The notes under the pieces were generated by a model. The model was given only the letters and a program-made list of their open reading frames with translations, had not been told where the DNA came from and searched no databases. From Rhizobium sp. Q54 (GTDB lineage: Bacteria > Pseudomonadota > Alphaproteobacteria > Rhizobiales > Xanthobacteraceae), in assembly GCA_945861895.1 (NCBI GenBank), contig CAMAWF010000006.1, positions 30,199 through 94,198 of the forward strand: DNA of 64,000 nt, given 5' to 3'. Below, in pieces: positions 1 to 8,520 of the stretch. The translations under genes and the position numbers were made by a program. Each line of letters begins with the position of its first letter. The stretch's first letter is position 1.

Positions 1-734
1 AGCTCGCGGGCATCAACACCGCGATCTTTTCGCGCTCGGGCGGCTCGCAAGGCGTCGGCTTCGCCATCCCCGCCAATATGGTGCGCGTGGTGGTGGCCTC
101 GGCCAAGGGTGGCGGCAGCGCGGTGCAGCGGCCGTGGCTGGGGGCAAAGCTGCAGGCGGTGACCGCCGATATCGCCGACAGCATGGGTCTCAAGCGCCCG
201 GCCGGCGCGCTCGTTGCCAACCTCACCGCGCAAAGTCCGGCGGCGCGCGCGGGGCTTAAATCCGGCGATCTTATTGTCACGGTGGACGGCCAGCCAGTCG
301 ACGATCCCAATGCGTTCGACTATCGCTTCGCCACCAAGCCGCTTGGCGGCACCGCGCAGCTCGGCGTGCTGCGTGCCGGCAAGGAGATCAAAGTCGCGGT
401 GGCGTTGCAGATCGCGCCGGAAGGTCAGCGCGACGAAATAGTGCTGCGCTCGCGCTCGCCGCTGCAAGGTGCGAAAGTTGCCAATATCGGTCCGGCGCTG
501 GCCGAACAAATGCGCGTCGATCCGGCGATGGAAGGTGTTGTCATCCTCGAAGTGCCGTCCGGCTCCGCCGCTGCACAATATGGGTTCCAGCCGGGCGACA
601 TGCTGCTCGCGGTCAACAATGAGAAGATCGCGAAGACCGAAGACATCGATCGTCTCACCAAAGCGGGCGGCCGGGTCTGGCGTTTCACCATTCTGCGCGG
701 CGGGCAGCAGATCACGGCGATGTTCAGCGGATGA
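1..734 (+). CDS. Deg/HtrA-family serine protease, C-terminal part (5' end outside window)
   Basis: The reading frame is open from base 3 and enters the window inside the protease domain: the segment GGSQGVGFAIPANMV is the typical end of a trypsin-like HtrA catalytic domain. Two PDZ domains follow, about bases 125-400 and 440-730 (GALVANLTAQSPAARAGLKSGD and later GFQPGDMLLAVNNEKI). HtrA proteins degrade or refold damaged envelope proteins in the periplasm, and the PDZ domains recognise exposed C-termini. The catalytic triad and signal peptide lie upstream and cannot be seen. A later ATG at 78 is internal and is not the start. The family is clear; the exact Deg subtype is not. Confidence 0.9.
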   Translation, partial: LAGINTAIFSRSGGSQGVGFAIPANMVRVVVASAKGGGSAVQRPWLGAKLQAVTADIADSMGLKRPAGALVANLTAQSPAARAGLKSGDLIVTVDGQPVDDPNAFDYRFATKPLGGTAQLGVLRAGKEIKVAVALQIAPEGQRDEIVLRSRSPLQGAKVANIGPALAEQMRVDPAMEGVVILEVPSGSAAAQYGFQPGDMLLAVNNEKIAKTEDIDRLTKAGGRVWRFTILRGGQQITAMFSG

Positions 735-751
735 GCCCGCGCGTGCATTTT

Positions 752-870
752 CACCTCTCCCCGCGGGCGGGGAGAGGTCGACCGCGCAGCGGTCGGGTGA
801 GGGGGCGTGGCCGGATACAGAGCCCCTCACCCCGACCCTCTCCCCGCCAGGGCGGGGAGAGGGAGAGGAG
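752..870. repeat. GC-rich palindromic intergenic repeat (family B)
   Basis: Two hairpin-forming blocks of the type CTCTCCCCGC..GGGGAGAG (about 755-776 and 839-862) enclose a short spacer that contains GACCGCGCAGCGGTC. Similar boxes lie at 4438-4490 and 9303-9394 in this window. This is the look of dispersed palindromic repeats found between genes in Rhizobiales. It separates the protease gene from rarA and its second arm lies directly upstream of the rarA start. Confidence 0.6.
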
Positions 871-876
871 GGCAGA

Positions 877-2226
877 ATGAGCCCACGCGCCAAGACGGCA
901 GGGCCCACGTTGACGGCAGGGCCGACGTTGTTCGCGGCCGCGGGCCTCGACAAGGATGCGCCGCGTCCGCTGGCCGACAGGCTGCGCCCGCAAAAGCTCA
1001 TCGAGGTCGTCGGCCAGGATCATCTGCTCGGGCCGGACGGTGCGCTCACGCGCATGCTGGAAACGCGCTCGCTCGGCTCGCTGGTGTTCTGGGGCCCGCC
1101 CGGCACCGGCAAGACCACGGTGGCGCGATTGCTGGCGGATGCGACCGAGCTGCATTTCGAACAGCTCTCGGCGGTATTTTCCGGCGTCGCCGACCTTAAA
1201 AAGACTTTCGATGCCGCACGCGCGCGGCGCGAGACCGGCAAGGGCACCTTGCTGTTTGTCGATGAGGTGCATCGTTTCAACCGCGCGCAGCAGGACAGCT
1301 TCCTCCCCGTGATGGAGGACGGCACCATCGTGCTCGTCGGCGCCACCACCGAAAATCCCTCGTTCGAGCTTAACGCGGCGCTGCTGTCGCGCGCGCGTGT
1401 TCTGGTGTTCAAATCGCTCGACGCCGATGCGATCGAAAAACTGCTCAAGCGCGCGGAAGAGATCGAAGGCAAGAAGCTGCCGCTCGATAACGAAGCGCGC
1501 AGCGCGCTGGTGCGCATGGCCGACGGCGACGGACGCGCGGCATTGACGCTGGCCGAGGAAGTATGGCGCGCAGGCCGCGCGGGCGAGGTTTTCGACGCTG
1601 TGGCGCTGCAACAGATCGTGCAGCGCCGCGCGCCGATCTACGACAAATCGCAGGACGGCCATTACAACCTGATCTCGGCTTTGCACAAGTCTGTGCGCGG
1701 CTCCGACCCGGACGCCGCACTGTATTATCTCTGCCGCATGTTCGATGCCGGCGAAAATCCGCTTTATCTCGCCCGCCGCGTGGTGCGCATGGCGGTGGAG
1801 GACATCGGCCTTGCCGATCCGCAAGCGCTGGTGATCTGCAACGCCGCCAAGGACGCTTATGATTTTCTCGGCTCCCCCGAGGGCGAATTGGCGATCGCGC
1901 AGGCGGTGATCTATCTCGCCACCGCGCCGAAATCGAATGCGGCCTACACCGCCTTTGGCGCGGCCATGCGCACGGCGAAGGAGGCAGGCTCGCTGCTGCC
2001 GCCCAAGCACATCCTCAACGCGCCGACCGACCTGATGAAGACGGAAGGATACGGCCGCGGCTATTCCTACGATCACGACGCGGAGGAAGCGTTCTCCGGC
2101 CAGAATTATTTTCCCGATGCGCTCGGCCGCCAGCGATTTTACGATCCGCCCGAGCGCGGCTTCGAGCGTGAAATCCGCAAGCGTCTGGATTATTGGGCCA
2201 AGCTGCGCAAAGAGCGCGGCGAATGA
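877..2226 (+). CDS. rarA: Replication-associated recombination protein A (MgsA/RarA AAA+ ATPase)
   Basis: A 449-residue AAA+ ATPase related to clamp-loader and RuvB-type proteins; RarA acts at stalled replication forks. Visible motifs are Walker A GPPGTGKTT (about residues 73-81), Walker B LLFVDEVHRFN, the sensor-1 stretch GATTENPSFEL and the family-typical C-terminal tetramerisation region with PKHILNAPT. Length agrees with the family. The ATG at 877 is chosen because the homologous N-terminus starts there and it follows a purine-rich GAGAGGAGGG. The next gene starts inside its stop codon (ATGA), so the two are translationally coupled. Confidence 0.95.
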   Translation: MSPRAKTAGPTLTAGPTLFAAAGLDKDAPRPLADRLRPQKLIEVVGQDHLLGPDGALTRMLETRSLGSLVFWGPPGTGKTTVARLLADATELHFEQLSAVFSGVADLKKTFDAARARRETGKGTLLFVDEVHRFNRAQQDSFLPVMEDGTIVLVGATTENPSFELNAALLSRARVLVFKSLDADAIEKLLKRAEEIEGKKLPLDNEARSALVRMADGDGRAALTLAEEVWRAGRAGEVFDAVALQQIVQRRAPIYDKSQDGHYNLISALHKSVRGSDPDAALYYLCRMFDAGENPLYLARRVVRMAVEDIGLADPQALVICNAAKDAYDFLGSPEGELAIAQAVIYLATAPKSNAAYTAFGAAMRTAKEAGSLLPPKHILNAPTDLMKTEGYGRGYSYDHDAEEAFSGQNYFPDALGRQRFYDPPERGFEREIRKRLDYWAKLRKERGE

Positions 2227-3233
2227 ACGAGCGCGTGGGTTCCGGCGTGCAAACCGTCATCGTGACGGCGGACGAATCCGGGATGCGCGTCGATCGTTTT
2301 TTCGAGGCGCGGTTTCCAGGGCTCTCGTTCAGCCACATCCAGCGCATCATCCGCAAAGGCGAAGTGCGGGTGAACGGCAAGCGTGCGCAGCCGAAGGCGC
2401 GGCTGGAAGCGGGGCAGAAGGTGCGCATCCCGCCGCTCAAGCTCGATGCGCCGAAGCCGCGCGTCGTCACCGAGGATGACAAGACCCGCGCGTTTCTAAA
2501 ATCCATCACGCTGCACGAAGACGACGACGTGATGGTGCTCAACAAGCCGATGGGCTTGGCGGTGCAAGGCGGCTCGGGCACGACGCGCCACCTTGACGGA
2601 TTGCTGGAAGTATTGCGGCAGCCGGGCCGCGACGGACAGCGCCCGCGTCTCGTCCACCGGCTCGACAAGGACACCGCGGGCTGCCTGCTGGTGGCGAAAA
2701 CGCGCTTTGCCGCCGCAGCTCTGGGCAAGACATTCCGCTCGCGTTCCGCGCGCAAGATTTATTGGGCGCTGGTGGTCGGCGTGCCGAAACCGAAGCAGGG
2801 CCGCATCTCGACTTTTCTGGCCAAGGAAGAGCGCGAGGATGACAGCTTCATGCGCATCGCCAAGCACGGCGAGGAGGGTGCCAGTCATGCGGTTACCTAT
2901 TACGCCATGGTGGAGACCGCGGGCCAAAAGCTCACCTGGGTGTCGCTCAAGCCGGTGACCGGCCGCACCCATCAGCTCCGTGCACATATGTCGCATATCG
3001 GCCATCCCATTATTGGCGATCCGAAATATTTTCTGAAAGAGAACTGGGAACTGCCGGGCGGCTTGCAGAACAAGCTGCATCTGTTCGCGCGCCGCATTGC
3101 CGTGCCGCATCCGCGCGGGGGCTCAATCGACGTCACCGCGCCGCTACCGCCGCACATGCTGCAATCGTGGAACCTGCTCGGCTTCGACGCCAAGCGTTAC
3201 GATCCGATCGAGAGCGCGCCGGAGGAGGAGTAG
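2223..3233 (+). CDS. RluC/RluD-family pseudouridine synthase
   Basis: A 336-residue protein with an N-terminal S4 RNA-binding domain (about residues 15-80, MRVDRFFEARFPGLSFSHIQ) and a pseudouridine synthase domain with the catalytic-Asp motif HRLDKDTAG. It isomerises specific uridines in 23S rRNA; RluC- versus RluD-type target cannot be settled by eye, although RluC is the usual label at this locus. The start overlaps the rarA stop by ATGA. In related genomes a HAD phosphatase and an ATP12 chaperone usually follow, but here a kor operon intervenes. Confidence 0.92.
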   Translation: MNERVGSGVQTVIVTADESGMRVDRFFEARFPGLSFSHIQRIIRKGEVRVNGKRAQPKARLEAGQKVRIPPLKLDAPKPRVVTEDDKTRAFLKSITLHEDDDVMVLNKPMGLAVQGGSGTTRHLDGLLEVLRQPGRDGQRPRLVHRLDKDTAGCLLVAKTRFAAAALGKTFRSRSARKIYWALVVGVPKPKQGRISTFLAKEEREDDSFMRIAKHGEEGASHAVTYYAMVETAGQKLTWVSLKPVTGRTHQLRAHMSHIGHPIIGDPKYFLKENWELPGGLQNKLHLFARRIAVPHPRGGSIDVTAPLPPHMLQSWNLLGFDAKRYDPIESAPEEE

Positions 3234-3239
3234 GCCATA

Positions 3240-3351
3240 CTTGTCATCACCGGGCCGCCGCGAAGCGGCGTGACCCGGCGATCCCGATTAAGATGGCAGT
3301 GTGGCTGCCTAAGCGGGATGGCCGAGACAAGCCCGGCCATGACGTGTGGAT
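3240..3351. repeat. Palindromic intergenic repeat (family A)
   Basis: The unit begins near TGTCATCACCGGG and ends with GGGATGGCCGAGACAAGCCCGGCCATGAC, with inverted-complementary halves. Closely similar units occur at 12160-12246, 13333-13444 and 41968-42058. It sits between two converging genes and may also act as a structured transcript end; no T-tract is seen. Confidence 0.6.
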
Positions 3352-3360
3352 TGTGCGTAA

Positions 3361-4416
3361 CTACCGCAAACTTGCGTTGATTTTTTCCAGTGCGGCCTGG
3401 CCGGGGCAGAGTTCCTTTTCGCCCAGCGCATTCAACGGCCGCTCGACGGTCGACAGATGCGCGTGCAGGTCGTCGGAATCGCTCTGCACATACAGCAGCC
3501 CGGTGACGACCTGGCCCTTCGCCGTCTGCTGCTGCAAAAAGCCGAGCGCAGAGACGCGGTCGCTGATGTCGTAGTCGGTCGCGAGCTTGCGCAGCGCGAG
3601 CTTCGAGCCGTCGTGCTGCTCGACCACTTCCACCGTGCCGGGCTCGTATTTCACCTCGATCGGCATCCGGCTTGAAATGAAATCCAGCCTGTTCACCGCC
3701 TCGTTGTGCTCGCGCACGTAGTCGAAGCTCTTGGTCGAGCCCGTATGGTTGTTGAAGGCGACGCACGGCGAAATCACATCCAGGAATGCCGCGCCCCGAT
3801 GTTCGATGGCCGCCTTGATGATCGGCACCAGTTGCGCCTTGTCGCCGGAGAACGAGCGCGCGACAAACGTCGCACCGAGCTGCAACGCCATCGCCGCGAG
3901 GTCGATCGAGTTATCCGTGTTGATGAAGCCGCGCTTTGACTTGGAGCCGCGGTCGGCGGTGGCCGAAAACTGCCCCTTGGTGAGGCCGTACACGCCGTTG
4001 TTCTCGACGATATAGACCATGTTGACGCCGCGGCGGATCGAGTGGGCAAATTGCCCGAGCCCGATCGAGGCCGAGTCGCCGTCGCCGGAGACGCCGAGAT
4101 AGATCAGGTCGCGGTTGGCGAGATTGGCGCCGGTGAGCACCGCGGGCATGCGCCCGTGCACCGAGTTGAAACCGTGCGAATTGCCGAGGAAATAGGTCGG
4201 CGTCTTGGAGGAGCAGCCGATGCCGGAAATCTTGGCAACGCGATGCGGCTCGATCGAAAGCTCGAAGCAGGCCTGGATGACCGCCGCGGTGATCGAGTCA
4301 TGGCCGCAGCCGGCGCACAGCGTGGAGATCGTGCCTTCGTAATCGCGGTGGGTATAGCCGAGCGCGTTCTTCGGCAGCGCCGGATGATGGAATTTCGGTT
4401 TGGTGAGATAAGTCAT
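3361..4416 (-). CDS. korB: 2-oxoglutarate:ferredoxin oxidoreductase, beta subunit
   Basis: A 351-residue thiamine-diphosphate-binding beta subunit of the 2-oxoacid:ferredoxin oxidoreductase family. The cysteine pair CAGCGH (residues 34-37) and the later GIGCSSKTPTYF are the usual iron-sulfur ligands; GVSGDGDSASIG and ENNGVYGLTKGQ form the ThDP-binding region. With KorA it oxidises 2-oxoglutarate plus CoA to succinyl-CoA, reducing ferredoxin. The ATG at 4416 fits the family N-terminus (MTYLTKPKFHHP); the longer frame would read through repeat DNA. It is last in a three-gene operon behind korA, with a 97-bp gap that holds a family B repeat. Confidence 0.93.
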   Translation of the reverse strand: MTYLTKPKFHHPALPKNALGYTHRDYEGTISTLCAGCGHDSITAAVIQACFELSIEPHRVAKISGIGCSSKTPTYFLGNSHGFNSVHGRMPAVLTGANLANRDLIYLGVSGDGDSASIGLGQFAHSIRRGVNMVYIVENNGVYGLTKGQFSATADRGSKSKRGFINTDNSIDLAAMALQLGATFVARSFSGDKAQLVPIIKAAIEHRGAAFLDVISPCVAFNNHTGSTKSFDYVREHNEAVNRLDFISSRMPIEVKYEPGTVEVVEQHDGSKLALRKLATDYDISDRVSALGFLQQQTAKGQVVTGLLYVQSDSDDLHAHLSTVERPLNALGEKELCPGQAALEKINASLR

Positions 4417-4437
4417 GGCAAAGCCAATTCTTTCGTC

Positions 4438-4490
4438 ACCTCCCCCTGGAGGGGGGAGGTCGGTCCGCAAAGCGGACCGGGTGGGGGTGA
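4438..4490. repeat. GC-rich palindromic repeat (family B) inside the kor operon
   Basis: CACCTCCCCC and GGGGGGAGGT form one hairpin, followed by GGTCCGC-AAA-GCGGACC and a G-rich tail. It resembles the units at 752-870 and 9303-9394. Its position between korA and korB could affect mRNA stability and the ratio of subunits; that is inference. Confidence 0.55.
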
Positions 4491-4513
4491 AAGAAGCAGA
4501 ATGCGTCCAGACA

Positions 4514-6346
4514 TCACGACACCACCCGCATCGGCGTCATCTTTAGTTTTTCCAGGTGTTCGCCGATCGATTTCGCGATGAAGCGGGCGGTGATCGGAGT
4601 GCCGTCGAAATGCAGGACCGGAACCAGGCGCACCGGATCGACATTGCATTCATTGACGATGAGCGAGCGCATTTGCGCATCGCGGTTCTGCTCGACCACA
4701 AAGACGAAGTCGTGGTCGGCCAGGAAACTGGGAACGCTGGAATGGAACGGGAAGGCGCGAATGCGCAGGCGGTCGAGCGGCTGGCCGTTGGCCTCGATCA
4801 TGTGGATCGCTTCGTCCATCGCCGGCGAAGTCGAGCCGTAATAGATGATGCCGTATTTGGTCGGATTTGCCGAATTCGCCTGTAGCGGGCGCGGCACCAG
4901 GTCCTTGGCGGTTTCAAATTTGCGCAACAGCCGTTGCATGTTGTCGACGTAAGGCGCGCCTTCCTCGGTATATTTGGCGTAGCGGTCGCGCGAGGTGCCG
5001 CGGGTGAAGAACGAGCCCTTGGTCGGATGCGTGCCGGGATAAGTGCGGTAGGGAATGCCGTCGCCGTCGACATCGAGATAGCGGCCGAATTCCTTGCCGG
5101 CTTCAAGCTCGGCGGCGGTCATCACCTTGCCGCGGTCGTAGGCGCGGTTGTCGTCCCAGGCGAGTGGCTTCGACAGCCGGTGGTTCATGCCGATGTCGAG
5201 GTCGAGCATGACGAAAATCGGCGTTTGCAGCCGGTCGGCGAGATCGAACGCGGCGGCGGAAAATTCAAACGCTTCCGCCGGATCTTCCGGGAACAGCAGC
5301 ACGTGTTTGGTGTCGCCGTGCGAGGCATAGGCGCAGGAGATCAGGTCGCATTGCTGCGTGCGCGTCGGCATGCCGGTCGATGGGCCCGCGCGCTGCACGT
5401 CGAAGATCACGGCCGGGATTTCCGCGAAATAAGCCAGCCCAATGAACTCCTGCATCAGCGAAATGCCGGGACCGGACGTTGCGGTGAAGGCGCGCGCGCC
5501 GTTCCAGCCGGCGCCGATCACCATGCCGATCGAGGCAAGCTCGTCCTCGGCCTGGATGATGGCGTATTTCGCCTTCTTGCTGACGGGGTCGACGCGCAGC
5601 TTGGCGCAATGCCGGGTGAAGGCATCGGCCAGCGAAGAGGACGGCGTGATCGGATACCAGGCGCACACCGTGGCGCCGCCATAGACCGCGCCGAGCGCGG
5701 CGGCCGAATTTCCCTCGATGAAGATGCGGTCGCCGACCGCGTCCGCACGCTTGAGCTTGAGCCCGATCGGGCATTCGAGATTCATCAGCGCGTAGTCGCG
5801 GCCGAGATGCAGCGCGTGGATATTGGGCGGGACCAGTTTTTCCTTGCCCTTGTATTGCTCGCCGATCAGCTGTTCCACCACCTTGACGTCCATGTCGAGC
5901 AGCGCGGTCAGCACGCCGATATAGATGATGTTCTTGAACAGCTGGCGCTGGCGCGGGTCGGTGTATTCGCGGTTGCAGATCGCCGTCAGCGGCACGCCGA
6001 TCACGGTGATGTCATCGCGAAATTTCGATGCCGGCAGCGGCTTGGTGGAATCGTAGAACAAATAGCCGCCGGGATCGATCGACGCGAGATCTTTTTCCCA
6101 GGTCTGCGGATTCATCGCCACCATCAGATCGACGCCGCCGCGGGCGCCGAGATGGCCTGCCTCGGTGATGCGGACCTCATACCAGGTCGGCAGGCCCTGA
6201 ATGTTGGAAGGGAAAATATTGCGCGGCGCGACCGGCACGCCCATGCGCAGCACAGCGCGCGCGAACATTTCGTTGGCGCTCGCGGAGCCCGAGCCGTTGA
6301 CGTTGCCGAAACGGACAACGAAGTCGTTTACGCGCTGGATCGGCAT
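4514..6346 (-). CDS. korA: 2-oxoglutarate:ferredoxin oxidoreductase, fused gamma-alpha subunit
   Basis: A 610-residue subunit in which the gamma domain (about residues 1-190, FGNVNGSGSASANEMFARAV) is fused to the alpha domain (from about 205, GNSAAALGAVYGGATVCAWYPITPSSS, then TATSGPGISLMQEF). This fused arrangement is common for bacterial KorA. It binds 2-oxoglutarate and CoA and works with KorB. The start at 6346 lies 19 bp inside the end of the upstream flavoprotein gene and has a GGTGAGAA ribosome site, so the genes are coupled. A 2-oxoacid enzyme of different specificity is possible but less likely. Confidence 0.92.
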   Translation of the reverse strand: MPIQRVNDFVVRFGNVNGSGSASANEMFARAVLRMGVPVAPRNIFPSNIQGLPTWYEVRITEAGHLGARGGVDLMVAMNPQTWEKDLASIDPGGYLFYDSTKPLPASKFRDDITVIGVPLTAICNREYTDPRQRQLFKNIIYIGVLTALLDMDVKVVEQLIGEQYKGKEKLVPPNIHALHLGRDYALMNLECPIGLKLKRADAVGDRIFIEGNSAAALGAVYGGATVCAWYPITPSSSLADAFTRHCAKLRVDPVSKKAKYAIIQAEDELASIGMVIGAGWNGARAFTATSGPGISLMQEFIGLAYFAEIPAVIFDVQRAGPSTGMPTRTQQCDLISCAYASHGDTKHVLLFPEDPAEAFEFSAAAFDLADRLQTPIFVMLDLDIGMNHRLSKPLAWDDNRAYDRGKVMTAAELEAGKEFGRYLDVDGDGIPYRTYPGTHPTKGSFFTRGTSRDRYAKYTEEGAPYVDNMQRLLRKFETAKDLVPRPLQANSANPTKYGIIYYGSTSPAMDEAIHMIEANGQPLDRLRIRAFPFHSSVPSFLADHDFVFVVEQNRDAQMRSLIVNECNVDPVRLVPVLHFDGTPITARFIAKSIGEHLEKLKMTPMRVVS

Positions 6347-8127
6347 TTCTCACCCGCATCACCCGCATACGTCATGTCGATTAAGAATTTCTGCATGTCC
6401 CAAGCGCCGGTGGGGCAGCGTTCGGCGCACAGGCTGCAATGCAGGCACACGTCTTCGTCCTTGACCATGACGCGGCCGGTCTTGAGGTCGTTGGCGACAT
6501 ACAAATCCTGTGTCGGGTTTTTCGCCGGCGCGGTCAGCCGCGTGCGCAGATCGGCTTCCTCGCCATTTTCGGTGAAAGTGATGCAGTCCATCGGGCAGAT
6601 GTCGACGCAGGCGTCGCACTCGATGCAGAGCGAAGCGGTGAAGACCGTCTGCACGTCGCAATTGAGGCAGCGGCCGGCTTCCGCAAGCGCCAATTCGGGG
6701 TCGAAGCCAAGCTCGACCTCGGCTTTGATGTCCTTGAGCGCGATCGCCTTGTCGCGCAGCGGCACCCGGTAGCGCTGGTCGAGCGCGATCTCGTTGTTAT
6801 ACGACCACTCGTGAATGCCCATCTTCTGGCTCATGACCTCGACCGCGGGCAGCGGGCGATGGTTGAGATCCTCGCCGTGACACAATTTATCGATGGAGAC
6901 CGCGGCCTCATGCCCGTGCGCGACCGCCCAGATGATGTTCTTCGGGCCGAAAGCGGAATCACCGCCGAAGAACACTTTGGGATGCGTCGAGCGGAAGGTG
7001 ACCTTGTCGACGACCGGCATGCCCGACTTGTCGAACTCAACGCCGCTGTCGCGCTCGATCCAGGGGAAGGAGTTTTCCTGGCCGACGGCGACCAGCACGT
7101 CGTCGCAGGGAATGTGCTCTTCCGGCTCGCCGGTCGGAATGAGATCGCGGCGGCCTTTTTCGTCGCGCGTAGCCTTGACCTTTTCGAACAACACGCCGGT
7201 GAGCTTGCCGTCCGCGTGGGTGAATTGCTTTGGCACCATGTAATTGAGGATCGGGATGTCCTCGTGGATGGCGTCCTCTTTTTCCCAAGGCGACGCCTTC
7301 ATCTCCTCGAAGCCGGAGCGCACCACCACCTTGACGTCTTCGCCGCCAAGCCGGCGAGAGGAACGGCAGCAATCCATGGCGGTGTTGCCGCCGCCGAGCA
7401 CGATGACGCGCTTGCCGATCTTGCTGATGTGGCCGAACGAAACGGAGGAGAGCCAGTCGATGCCGATATGAATGTTCTTGGCGGCCTCCTGCCGGCCGGG
7501 AATTTCGAGATCGCGGCCGCGCGGGGCGCCGGAGCCGACGAATACGGCGTCGTAGTTCTCCGCCAGCAGCGCTTTCAAACTGTCGATGCGCTTGCCGCCG
7601 ATGAATTCCACGCCGAGGTCGAGGATGTAGCCGCATTCCTCGTCGATGACCGAGTCGGGCAGGCGGAATTTCGGAATCTGCGAGCGGATCATGCCGCCGG
7701 CTTTGGGATCGCTGTCGAACACCGTGCAGTGGTAGCCGAGCGGCGCCAAGTCGCGGGCGACGGTGAGCGAGGCCGGGCCGCCGCCCACCAGCGCGATGCG
7801 CTTGCCGTTCTTTTTCGCCGCGGGCTTGGGCAGGCGGTCGCGGATGTCTTCCTTGTAGTCGGCAGCCACTCTCTTCAGGCGGCAGATCGCCACCGGCTCC
7901 TTTTCCACGCGCACACGGCGGCATGCGGGCTCGCACGGTCGGTCGCAAGTGCGCCCGAGCACGCCGGGAAACACGTTGGATTTCCAGTTGATCATGTAGG
8001 CGTCGCCGTAGCGGCCGGCGGCGATCAGGCGGATATATTCGGGCACCGGTGTGTGCGCCGGACAAGCCCATTGGCAATCCACGACCTTGTGGAAATAGTC
8101 GGGCGCCAAAATATCGGTATTCTTCAT
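6328..8127 (-). CDS. GltD-like FAD/iron-sulfur NADPH:ferredoxin oxidoreductase subunit of the Kor complex
   Basis: A 599-residue protein. The N-terminus carries GltD-type cysteines (CQWACPAHTPVPEY and CDRPCEPACRR), then an FAD site (VGGGPASL, about residues 115-122), an NADPH site (LGGGNTAMDCC) and a C-terminal region with ferredoxin-like clusters (CIECDACVDICPMDC and CLHCSLCAERCPTGAW). Known relatives: the third, about 66-kDa subunit of the 2-oxoglutarate:NADP+ oxidoreductase of Azoarcus evansii. It probably passes electrons between KorAB clusters and NADP(H). First gene of the operon; the ribosome site GAGGAG lies three bases before the ATG. Confidence 0.88.
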   Translation of the reverse strand: MKNTDILAPDYFHKVVDCQWACPAHTPVPEYIRLIAAGRYGDAYMINWKSNVFPGVLGRTCDRPCEPACRRVRVEKEPVAICRLKRVAADYKEDIRDRLPKPAAKKNGKRIALVGGGPASLTVARDLAPLGYHCTVFDSDPKAGGMIRSQIPKFRLPDSVIDEECGYILDLGVEFIGGKRIDSLKALLAENYDAVFVGSGAPRGRDLEIPGRQEAAKNIHIGIDWLSSVSFGHISKIGKRVIVLGGGNTAMDCCRSSRRLGGEDVKVVVRSGFEEMKASPWEKEDAIHEDIPILNYMVPKQFTHADGKLTGVLFEKVKATRDEKGRRDLIPTGEPEEHIPCDDVLVAVGQENSFPWIERDSGVEFDKSGMPVVDKVTFRSTHPKVFFGGDSAFGPKNIIWAVAHGHEAAVSIDKLCHGEDLNHRPLPAVEVMSQKMGIHEWSYNNEIALDQRYRVPLRDKAIALKDIKAEVELGFDPELALAEAGRCLNCDVQTVFTASLCIECDACVDICPMDCITFTENGEEADLRTRLTAPAKNPTQDLYVANDLKTGRVMVKDEDVCLHCSLCAERCPTGAWDMQKFLIDMTYAGDAGEKCRSSA

Positions 8128-8388
8128 TCACTCCTCGAAACGCGCCCGCTACGCGGAAAACAAAACCGCGGTGTCGCGTCGCGGCGAAAGTCTGGCATTC
8201 CCGCCCGGTCCGGCTTATGCCCGCCGAATCCGGCGCGGATAATAGTGGAGGGTGGGCACGAATTCCACCTATCCTCTCGTCGTGCATGCCGCTTGTCCGC
8301 AATTCGCGGTGAAGTTTTCGCTCCCTGAAAGCGGCGCCACAATGGCATTTCCGCTCCGGTGTCCAATGTTGGCGTTAGGCTTAAGTCT

Positions 8389-8520
8389 ATGAAGCTGGTG
8401 ATTTTCGATTGCGACGGCGCGCTGGCAGACGCCAGCAGATGGTTTGTGCTGCAATGCACAAAACCAGCCGCGCCGTGCCGGATGACGACGCGGTGCCGGG
8501 ACACCACAACCGATGCGTGA
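8389..8520 (+). pseudogene. Truncated HAD-family hydrolase (N-terminal stump)
   Basis: A 43-codon frame starts MKLVIFDCDGALADAS, which is the canonical motif I (DxDGTL) of HAD phosphatases; the sequence then diverges and stops at 8518-8520. A functional HAD protein needs about 200 residues, so this is a stump. HAD phosphatase genes commonly sit between the RluC-type synthase and the ATP12 chaperone in Rhizobiales, and the stump overlaps the ATP12 start, so an internal deletion of the HAD gene is the simplest reading. Confidence 0.7.

Noticed and set aside
4934..6772. Long reading frame antisense to korA
   Set aside because: It is a shadow of the GC-rich kor coding sequence; its composition is arginine/histidine-rich and has no domain. 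The same holds for 6439-8328, 22873-24420, 48335-50560 and 751-2076.
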